24,804 nt of DNA from Zelonia costaricensis (lineage: Eukaryota; Euglenozoa; Kinetoplastea; Trypanosomatida; Trypanosomatidae), in the NCBI GenBank assembly GCA_030849075.1, contig JASAOO010003143.1, positions 1-24,804 on the forward strand. The letters run 5' to 3'. This document shows, one piece after another, positions 8,215 to 15,218 of the stretch; position 1 is the stretch's first letter, and every line of letters starts with the position of its first letter. The notes below the pieces were generated by a model. It made no database searches and was not told the origin of the DNA. It saw nothing but the letters and a program-made list of their open reading frames with translations. The translations under genes were made by a program, and so were the position numbers.

Positions 8215-10035
8215 ATGTCCGCGCCAGCTCATCCCCGCAGCCGCGGCGCCGGCGCCGGCGGCTCCCTCGCCTACAACGCCACCCGCACCTTCACCGCCTA
8301 CGACGAGGACCCGCTCGGCACACATGCGGGCCTCCCTCAGCAGACACAGCAGCCGCAGCCTCTGCGTCGTCGAGGTGGCCCGGTGCCGGCCCCGACCTCG
8401 CTGATGCCCTCTAGCAGCTCTTCCCCCTCCTCCGCACGAGAGCACGTCCACCGGGAAGACCCGTACAGCGCGGCCCCGTCCTCCATCAGCGCGGCCTCCT
8501 CCTCTCTGCACGAGACCAGCACAGTCACCACCACGACGTCCCCGCCCCACGACGACGAGGCACGCCAGCTGAACCGCACGCAGCGACCCCCATCCGCGGC
8601 GTCGTCCGGCGGCGGGGCGGGCAAGCACGCAACCGCCCAGCGCGCGACCCACCCCAGTCGTCGCCGCCGCAGCGCACAGGACGGCTCACCACTATCATCG
8701 TCGTCCTCAGCGTGGATGACCGTGTCGGTGCCCGCAACGGCCCCAAGTGCACGCCAAGGCGCGGCACAGACGGCGACGGCGGCCCCTGCGTCCGTGTCGC
8801 ACCGGGCACGGCAGCAGAGCAGCCGGAGTGCCACCCCGGAGCGTGGCGCGCCGCCCGTGCCCAGGTCGCGGGCACCCGACTCAACGCACCCCGCCACCGC
8901 TGCTGCGGACGCCCCGACGGGCCCGTTCATGGTGCGGGCCAGCACACCCGCCGCCGTCACCCCCCACTCGCTGACCTCCTTCCATGACCTGGACGGCCAC
9001 GAGCGGCGCGCCTCCCACGTCGCAGCGCAGCGCACGTCGCCGGCAAGTGTGCGCAGCGTTAACACAGCCGCCAACAGCTCCCCCTCTGCACCGGTCCACA
9101 CGCGGCAGCAGACGCAGGCGCCGAGCCCGAGCGCGCACTCCGGCATCAGCAACAGCACACCGCGCAGCGTTGCCGCCAGCGCCTCGCCCGGCACGGAGAA
9201 AGGCGGCGGTGCCGCACCACCGGATGCGAGGCAGGCGCTGCGGCAGCAGAGGCGCCACGGCGAAATCCAGGTTCAGGGGTACGTGGCGCAGACGGCGTAC
9301 GCGCAGCGCAACCCCTTCCGCACGCAGGACTTCGCCGAGTTTGCAGCCAACCCGCATTACCACGCGCCGCCCACCTTCGACGTGTACCCGCAGGCGATGG
9401 CGACGCGCGTGTACGGCCGCGAGGTGAGTCGGGCGAGCCAGGGCGAGTTTATGATGCAGCGCCTCGTCGAGGCTGCACACCCGACGACGGCGGAGGAACG
9501 GGCCGAGATGGAGGCGCTGCTCAGTGCGACGCTGGAGAAGCTGCAAGTGGGGGACTGGTTCTACAAGTGGACCCGCATCAACCACGTCCAGCAGCGCTAC
9601 GTCTGGCTCAACCTGCAGCGCGGCACCTTGATGTGGTCGCTCTCACCCAAGCAAAGCGTCGTCCTGAACTCCGAGCTGAAGCTGTCCACCGTCACGAGCA
9701 TCACCCCAGACTGCCTGCAGCTCGACGCGCCCCTGCGGGTCTTCTACCGCATGGTCATCAACACGCCGGACCGCTGCATCAGCATTGCCACCGAGATACG
9801 CAAGAAGTTCGACGTGTGGTACCGTGTGCTGCTGCAGCTGACGGCGCCGAACTTGATGTACGGCGTGCCCGGAGTGTGGGGACGACCGTCCTGCAGCGTC
9901 AACGCCACCGGCCGCGGCGCCGTGAGCCGGTGGGAGTCCCGCTTCAGCCCGTTGACAGCCATCATGGAGGACACGTCCGGCGCGAAGGGCTCGCACGATG
10001 TGTGCACGCGCGGCGTGGTGTCCTCCAGCGACTGA
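8215..10035 (+). CDS. Disordered protein with C-terminal PH-like domain (Mcp5/Num1 cortical type)
   Basis: The 606-residue protein has two parts. Residues 1 to about 340 are Ser/Pro/Thr/Ala/Arg-rich low-complexity sequence, probably disordered and possibly phosphorylated. Residues 345-435 are more ordered. Residues about 440-548 form a PH-like domain: the pattern G-D-W-F-Y-K-W, then R-Y-V-W-L, then G-T-L-M-W-S, and a C-terminal helix around FDVWYRVLLQL fits the 'meiotic cell cortex C-terminal pleckstrin homology' family. In fungi that family anchors dynein or cell-cortex factors to membrane lipids. In trypanosomatids the role is not known to me; attachment to a membrane or cytoskeletal structure is an inference. 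The start is the only ATG in frame after the candidate splice acceptors. No signal peptide or membrane span is seen. Confidence 0.8.
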   Translation: MSAPAHPRSRGAGAGGSLAYNATRTFTAYDEDPLGTHAGLPQQTQQPQPLRRRGGPVPAPTSLMPSSSSSPSSAREHVHREDPYSAAPSSISAASSSLHETSTVTTTTSPPHDDEARQLNRTQRPPSAASSGGGAGKHATAQRATHPSRRRRSAQDGSPLSSSSSAWMTVSVPATAPSARQGAAQTATAAPASVSHRARQQSSRSATPERGAPPVPRSRAPDSTHPATAAADAPTGPFMVRASTPAAVTPHSLTSFHDLDGHERRASHVAAQRTSPASVRSVNTAANSSPSAPVHTRQQTQAPSPSAHSGISNSTPRSVAASASPGTEKGGGAAPPDARQALRQQRRHGEIQVQGYVAQTAYAQRNPFRTQDFAEFAANPHYHAPPTFDVYPQAMATRVYGREVSRASQGEFMMQRLVEAAHPTTAEERAEMEALLSATLEKLQVGDWFYKWTRINHVQQRYVWLNLQRGTLMWSLSPKQSVVLNSELKLSTVTSITPDCLQLDAPLRVFYRMVINTPDRCISIATEIRKKFDVWYRVLLQLTAPNLMYGVPGVWGRPSCSVNATGRGAVSRWESRFSPLTAIMEDTSGAKGSHDVCTRGVVSSSD

Positions 10036-10161
10036 AGTGAAGGAGCCGTCGCGCGCTAGACTTAGACTTGAGTGCTTCCTTCTTCTTTTTCTTCGTTGAC
10101 GGCGGACAGGGGCGAGGTGCCGATCGGCCAACGGGTGAGGAGGATGTGTACGCTGGTAGAG

Positions 10162-10184
10162 CACGCCACGCCACGCCACGCCAC
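10162..10184. repeat. CACGC pentamer tandem repeat
   Basis: Four perfect copies of CACGC are followed by CAC and then a C-run, about 125 bases after the PH-domain gene stop codon. Confidence 0.85.
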
Positions 10185-10693
10185 CCCCCCTCCCCGCCAT
10201 GTCGACGCCTCCCTCACAAAGCCCTCTCGCCTCTCTTTCCCTCCCCTTCTCACCTACACTGCTTCGTGGCTCTTCCATCACCCTGGGCGTGTGAGAAAGC
10301 GAAGCACCCATGAAGGGAAAGACGCGGCGCGGCGCGTGCAGCACATGACCTCGACCGCAAGTGAGGGTGTCACGGTAGCCGCCACACTGCAAAGTCGACC
10401 TGCTCGAAGGTCCCTCATCGCTCCCCCCTCCCTCTCCCTCATCGATCCCTTCGTCACACTCGACCCGCCTCCTCCACCCTCCCCCCTCCTCGATGTGCGC
10501 CGCAACCCCGGGGCGGAAGCGTACACATCCAGGAAGTGAAGCTGCCAGCATTGCAGTGCGCACGCACTCTGCCGCTCACGCCTCGCGCTGCCGTTGGAAC
10601 GCGCCACACAGGCGGAGCGGAGCTCTTCCTCTCTTACCCACCCCATCCCCCACATTCACACATCCGTGCTGAGAGTTGAGGCACCATCACGTT

Positions 10694-10754
10694 GCGCTCC
10701 CCCCCCGCCGCCTCGTCCCTTGTCGTTCCCTTTCTTCGCTTTATTCTCCTCAAG
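10694..10754 (+). promoter_or_regulatory. Polypyrimidine tract and probable trans-splice acceptor
   Basis: A long C/T tract (10694-10750, with a few G) ends in AG at 10753-10754. The resulting 5' UTR for the J-protein gene is 260 nt and contains no ATG. Upstream tracts at 10411-10491 and 10621-10652 could give longer leaders. Confidence 0.55.
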
Positions 10755-11014
10755 TCGTGCATATCGAGTCCAACCCGCATCGTACGCAGGCGTCGCTGTT
10801 TTCGACTCTCATCGCCTCTGCAAGCCGCTCCGCCCGGCCCCCCCGGCCTCTGCCGCTGTGGTGAGCTCCACCCGTGCGACACGAGGCGAGAGTTGCGCTC
10901 CAGCGCACAAAACACCTCCCCCCCCCACACACACGCGCACATAGACGTAGCACACGCACCCGCGTTCGCCACGCCCGCTTTGTTTTGCTGATCGCCCACT
11001 AGCGTCTGTCCACA

Positions 11015-13714
11015 ATGGAGGACGACGACGCACGCCGCGCGGCAGCGCTGTTGCAGGGCATGAACGACACCCTGGACGAGGACAGCGGGGCGGCCACCGC
11101 TGATCCGTCAGGCTACTACGCCTGCCTCGGCGTGGCGCCCCGGGCGACGCAGCAGGACATACGGCGCGCCTTTCTTTTCCTCAGCCAGCGCTACCACACC
11201 GACAAGCACGTGAGTCAGAGCGAAGCCGTGCAGGGCCTCATGAACGACCGCTTCCAGCAGCTGCAGGACGCCTACACGGTGCTCTCCGACGAGCGGCAGC
11301 GCGCCGCTTACGACGCCGGCGGGGACACAGGGGTGAAGCGGCTCGCGCTCGTGCCGGTCGGCCTGCACCGCCGTGAGGACATCCTGAGCTTCGTATTGTC
11401 CCTCAACCGCGAGGCCCAGATGCTGCGCACGGCGCGGCTGCTCGCGGCGACCTCGAACAGCACCCTCACCTTCTCCACGGCACACTTCTTCGGCTTCTCA
11501 CGGCTCGGCGACACCGCCGCGGCCGCGGCGGCGGAGGAGGGCCAGGTCGTGGAGATGGGGGAGGAGGCCAGCGCGCGCGACGGCGGTGCAGACGAGGGGA
11601 GCGCCGCGGCTCAACACGCGCCGGCACCCCCTGCAGCGGCGCCGCAGCAGGCGAGCAGCACATCGAGTTCGCCTGCTGGCGCTGCTGGTGCTGGTGGGTT
11701 GCGTGCGCAAGCAAGCAGCGCGACTGCTGCAGCTGCACCTCACACAACGCCGCCGCAGGGCAGCGCTGCAGCAGCACCATCGTCGTCCACCTCGACCCCG
11801 TCTGCGCCACCGCCTGCTGCCCCTCCAGCAGCTGCATCGGCGGAGACGGGAGGGGCGAGTCCCCAAGAGGGCGGCCCGGCGTCCCCGAGCAGTGCCGCGC
11901 CCTTCACGGCGACCGCGCAGCTTACCGCCGCCGAGGTGGAGCTCAACGGCACTCGACAGATCGTCCTCATCCCGAACGCACAGATGCAGCAGCAGCTGCG
12001 GCAGCGCATGCAAGCCGCGGCTGGTGCGTCCGTGGGAGGTGTCGCAGCCAGCTCCGGCTCTTCCTCCTCCGCTGGGGCAGTCGCCAGCGGGGGGCCGGGC
12101 CGCTCGATGCGCGCGGGTGCGCGCCGCTTCTCGGTGCAGCAGGCCATCATGATGGCCATCGTGCCCAAGTCGACGACCTTCCGCAGCTCCTTCCAGCACC
12201 TCGTCACGCCGCGGCTCGCCTTGACCTTCCGCACCGACGCGTCGTCGCGGCCACAGCAGCGCGCCACGACGAGCCTGACCGCGCTGGTCGACTACCAAGC
12301 CGACGAGGTGCGCGCGTACGGGGCGTCGCTGCGGATGGCCGTGCACGGACTGAAGTGGTGCGTCACGCAGACCCGGGCCCTCAACCCGCTCTGGACGCTA
12401 AAGACGAAGCTGACGGTCTTGACGAGCACGGCGCTGCTGCAGAAGCTGGAGCTGAGCTTGACGCGCAAGATGTCGGCCACGGCTGAGCTGGAGAACGTGG
12501 TGGCGATGTCGCTGACCGAGCACGGCTTCTTCCGCAGCAGCTTCAACGACTACACGGCGGACGTGCAGCAGGGGGTGAGCGCCTACATGGCGTTCCACAA
12601 CCTGTCCCTAACCGCCTTCACGGGCAAGAAGGTGATGTTCGGCGTCAACACCAAGGACCCAAAGAACCCGCCAGCGTGCGGGCGGCTGCAGTACACGGTG
12701 AACTGCTCCCCCCTTGCCGGGCAGTCCACGTTCGGGGTCGAGGCGTGGTACATCCCGTCGAAGTCGCAGCGCTACGGCCTCGCCTTCACCGCCGTGGTGC
12801 CGTACGCGGTCAGCCCCATCGCGCCGCCGCTCTTCCTCGTCCGCAGCACGCAGTTCGCTGTCGTGAATCAGGTATCGCTGCTCTACGCCCGCGGCCAGCA
12901 CCGCATCTCCATCCCCGTCATTGTCTTCATCTCGCCCAAGGTGAGCCACGGCATCATGTGGCTGTCCGCGCCGCTGGCCTTGTACCGCATCGGCTCCATG
13001 CTCTACCGCCCCTACGCCCGCGCCAAGGCGATCGAGTACTACACCCAGCAGCGCAAGCTGCACGTCGCCGAGACGGACGTCGCGCGCGAGAGGACGCGCC
13101 TGGAGCAGCTCGCGCTCGAGAGCCTCGTGCTGACGAGCCGCGCTAGCGAGGAGCGCAAGGGCGGTCTTGTCGTGATCAACGCGCGCTACGGTGTGATGGA
13201 GCCGCAGTTTGCCGAGGTGGCGGCGCCACCCGTGACCCCGGCCGCCTCGCGCCTCGCCTCGACCACGCCGCGGCCTACGCCCCCCGCGACGCCGCCGCCC
13301 GTCTCGCCTGTGCGGCCGAAGCCGCCGTCGTCGTCGTCGGGCTGGTGGCCGTCGCAGGTGGTGGCGCGTGTGGCGGAGCGGCTCGTGCAGGCGTGGCTGC
13401 GGCGCCGTCGCAGTGGCAGCCAGGCCGCCGGGACGGCCGACGCGTTCGAGATGCGGCACGACCCGGTGCGCGGCGACGCCATCCCGCTCGTCATCGATGT
13501 CACGATTGCGGTGCAGAACCTTGTGCGGGACTCGGCGCTGACGCTGCCGGTCGGCACAAAGAGCACGCTGGTCGGCTTCTGCGACCCGGACCCGTACACG
13601 CCGGAGCAGAAAAAGCTCAAGATCGTGTACTGGTTCCGCAAGCGCAAGCACGTCGCCGTCTTCGACGACGACGAGGAGGTCGAGCTGCCGCAGCGTGCAC
13701 ATCTGATCAAGTAA
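11015..13714 (+). CDS. DNAJC11-like J-domain protein with non-canonical HTD motif
   Basis: The 899-residue protein has an N-terminal J domain (about 34-98; YYACLGV start, then helices II-IV). Its middle part has the length and beta-rich look of the DNAJC11 core. The C-terminal part matches the DUF3395 region of DNAJC11: the GLVVINARYG segment at about 717-726, the VQNLVRDS...FCDPDP segment, and the final short basic end. Human DNAJC11 is a mitochondrial outer-membrane protein associated with the MICOS/cristae machinery. The Hsp70-activating HPD tripeptide is replaced by H61-T62-D63. A low-complexity Ala/Ser/Pro/Gln-rich insertion (about 166-300) follows the J domain and explains much of the extra length over the ~560-residue human protein; a second Pro/Ser-rich stretch lies at about 738-775. 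The start is firm, with an in-frame TAG just upstream (11000-11002). No cleavable import signal is evident, which agrees with an outer-membrane or peripheral protein. Confidence 0.88.
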   Translation: MEDDDARRAAALLQGMNDTLDEDSGAATADPSGYYACLGVAPRATQQDIRRAFLFLSQRYHTDKHVSQSEAVQGLMNDRFQQLQDAYTVLSDERQRAAYDAGGDTGVKRLALVPVGLHRREDILSFVLSLNREAQMLRTARLLAATSNSTLTFSTAHFFGFSRLGDTAAAAAAEEGQVVEMGEEASARDGGADEGSAAAQHAPAPPAAAPQQASSTSSSPAGAAGAGGLRAQASSATAAAAPHTTPPQGSAAAAPSSSTSTPSAPPPAAPPAAASAETGGASPQEGGPASPSSAAPFTATAQLTAAEVELNGTRQIVLIPNAQMQQQLRQRMQAAAGASVGGVAASSGSSSSAGAVASGGPGRSMRAGARRFSVQQAIMMAIVPKSTTFRSSFQHLVTPRLALTFRTDASSRPQQRATTSLTALVDYQADEVRAYGASLRMAVHGLKWCVTQTRALNPLWTLKTKLTVLTSTALLQKLELSLTRKMSATAELENVVAMSLTEHGFFRSSFNDYTADVQQGVSAYMAFHNLSLTAFTGKKVMFGVNTKDPKNPPACGRLQYTVNCSPLAGQSTFGVEAWYIPSKSQRYGLAFTAVVPYAVSPIAPPLFLVRSTQFAVVNQVSLLYARGQHRISIPVIVFISPKVSHGIMWLSAPLALYRIGSMLYRPYARAKAIEYYTQQRKLHVAETDVARERTRLEQLALESLVLTSRASEERKGGLVVINARYGVMEPQFAEVAAPPVTPAASRLASTTPRPTPPATPPPVSPVRPKPPSSSSGWWPSQVVARVAERLVQAWLRRRRSGSQAAGTADAFEMRHDPVRGDAIPLVIDVTIAVQNLVRDSALTLPVGTKSTLVGFCDPDPYTPEQKKLKIVYWFRKRKHVAVFDDDEEVELPQRAHLIK

Positions 13715-13769
13715 CGCGTAAGACGTCGCAACACGCGCGTGTCAACGACGGTAGGGTGATTCTCCCTTC

Positions 13770-13797
13770 GTGTGTGTCTGTGTGTGTGTGTGTGTGG
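13770..13797. repeat. GT microsatellite in J-protein 3' UTR
   Basis: A (GT)n run with one CT interruption begins 56 bases after the stop codon. Confidence 0.9.
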
Positions 13798-13845
13798 TTG
13801 CGGCTAGAGTTGTCTTCAGCTTGAATGAGTTGACGCGTCAACTGC

Positions 13846-13892
13846 GTGTGTGTTTGGGTATGTGTGTTTGTGTGTTTATGCGTGGGTGTGTT
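13846..13892. repeat. Imperfect GT/TTTG-rich tract
   Basis: Loose GT repeats with TTT and TAT interruptions form a second GT-rich block shortly after the first. Confidence 0.75.
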
Positions 13893-14161
13893 GTCCTCGC
13901 GGACGGAGGTGGAGGGGGAGTAGGTCACAAAGCTCAAGGTATTCCAGCAACAACAACACAATACACACGGGATGGAGCGCCTCAGGTCTCATCGCTCTTC
14001 CGTCGTCGCTGGAGGCGAGCGAGGGCGCACAGGGAAGTGGTGGAGCGAGGAGGTATGGAGTACACTGCATGGGATGTGCCGCTACCGAGCGCTGGGGAAG
14101 CTCCCAGCAGGGCTGCAGTCCCCATTGTCACGTTCCCTCCCTCCTTGCTCGCGTTCGTGCC

Positions 14162-14183
14162 TGTGTGTGTGTGTGTGTGTGTG
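14162..14183. repeat. GT microsatellite
   Basis: Eleven uninterrupted TG units, about 80 bases before a complementary CA microsatellite. Confidence 0.9.
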
Positions 14184-14256
14184 CCGGCAGTTTCAGATCT
14201 TCGCAAGCTCCTCGGCGCAAGGGCGAGGCGATTAGCCGCGTCATAATGCAAAGGTC

Positions 14257-14261
<5 letters not shown>

Positions 14262-14292
<31 letters not shown>
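14262..14292. repeat. CA microsatellite
   Basis: An uninterrupted (AC)n run of about 15 units. It can pair with the (TG)n run at 14162-14183 in a single RNA strand. Confidence 0.92.
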
Positions 14293-14294
<2 letters not shown>

Positions 14295-14783
14295 GCTGAC
14301 TTTGCGCGGTGTGGCAACGCGTCGTGACGCACTGCTCGTCGACCTTCGCCAAGCGCGCATTCACCTCTTACTCAAGGCTGTGTCCCTCTTTACCTCTCCT
14401 CCTCCTCCACCTCTTCACGTGATGGCAACAACGTGCACACGCGCGGTGTACCCCCCCCTCCCCCCACAGCCGCAGCGCGACTTCCCGCCACGCCACGCGT
14501 CTGAACCGTGTTGCTTCACGCCTTTCTGCCCCTCCTCGTTTCCTGACCAAGCTGTACGAGCGGGCAAGGCAGACCTGCACAGAGCCCCATCCCCTCCCCC
14601 CTCCACGAGTCGCCACCACGGCTCCACCCCCCCCCCACCCTGGGCTGCTCTTGGCAGGGTGTGGAAGTGCAACCAGCGGGCTCACGCGGCGACGCTGGCG
14701 TATTGCCTTCCACAGCCGAGAAGAGTCCCCCCTACACGAGCGGTGTGTGTGGGCGTCGGACGTAACATTAAGCCGATCTCTCT

Positions 14784-14806
14784 CACACAGACACACACAG
14801 ACACAG
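14784..14806. repeat. CACAG/CA-rich short tract
   Basis: CA units interrupted by CAG make an imperfect tract upstream of the next splice signal. Confidence 0.7.
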
Positions 14807-14936
14807 TGTGCAGTGCCTTCAATAAGAACTGCGCACTTGCACCGCACCGGCTGCGCTGGACCACTGCATCACCGCCGCGCGGCAGAGTCAACGCCAGGAC
14901 GGAGCCCTAGTTTTCTTTTTTGTGCTCGGGCCTGCG

Positions 14937-14978
14937 CTCTCCCCCACCCCTTCCTTCCTCTTCCTCTGCTGCGTGCAG
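14937..14978 (+). promoter_or_regulatory. Polypyrimidine tract and probable trans-splice acceptor
   Basis: A C/T tract at 14937-14970 is followed by AG at 14977-14978. It would give a 240-nt 5' UTR without ATG for the gene starting at 15219. AG at 15003-15004 is a close alternative. A later C/T tract (15148-15188) has no AG between it and the ATG. Confidence 0.6.
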
Positions 14979-15218
14979 CTCCCCCCCGTGTCGTTACTTC
15001 ACAGGCGGCGATTACCACCCGCCCTCCCTTAAACCTCCCCACCCTCCCTCGAGGTCGACGAGTGCAGCGGGCGTTCGCTCGTCGAGCGACTCCTCCGCGG
15101 CCTTCTACCCCAACCGCGCGCCGCACCGCGCTCACCCCGTCCCTGCGCAACCACCTCCCCCCCTCCACCTTTTTCTCTCCCGCTTGTTGCCGCACTCGAC
15201 GGGTGCACTCGCGCCGCG

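Larger units (their letters stand above)
10036..11014. other. Spacer between the PH-domain gene and the J-protein gene
   Basis: This 979-bp spacer contains four separate pyrimidine-rich blocks (about 10222-10263, 10411-10491, 10621-10652, 10694-10750), a short CACGC tandem repeat, a C-run followed by CA units near 10918-10942, and no believable gene. With several tracts, splicing or polyadenylation could be alternative here. Confidence 0.7.
13715..15218. other. Longest spacer, microsatellite-rich
   Basis: These 1504 bases hold three GT tracts (13770-13797, 13846-13892, 14162-14183), then CA tracts (14262-14292, 14784-14806), then pyrimidine tracts (about 14393-14418, 14446-14465, 14937-14970 and 15148-15188). 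One ATG-started frame (14422-14910, 162 codons) is present but its product is Pro/Thr/Ser/His-rich without family resemblance, so I do not call it. The size is about twice that of the other spacers. Confidence 0.7.

Noticed and set aside
14422..14910. Possible 162-residue gene in the long spacer
   Set aside because: The translation follows pyrimidine tracts and CA repeats (Pro/Ser/Thr/His runs), has no recognised domain and lies just upstream of the next splice signal.
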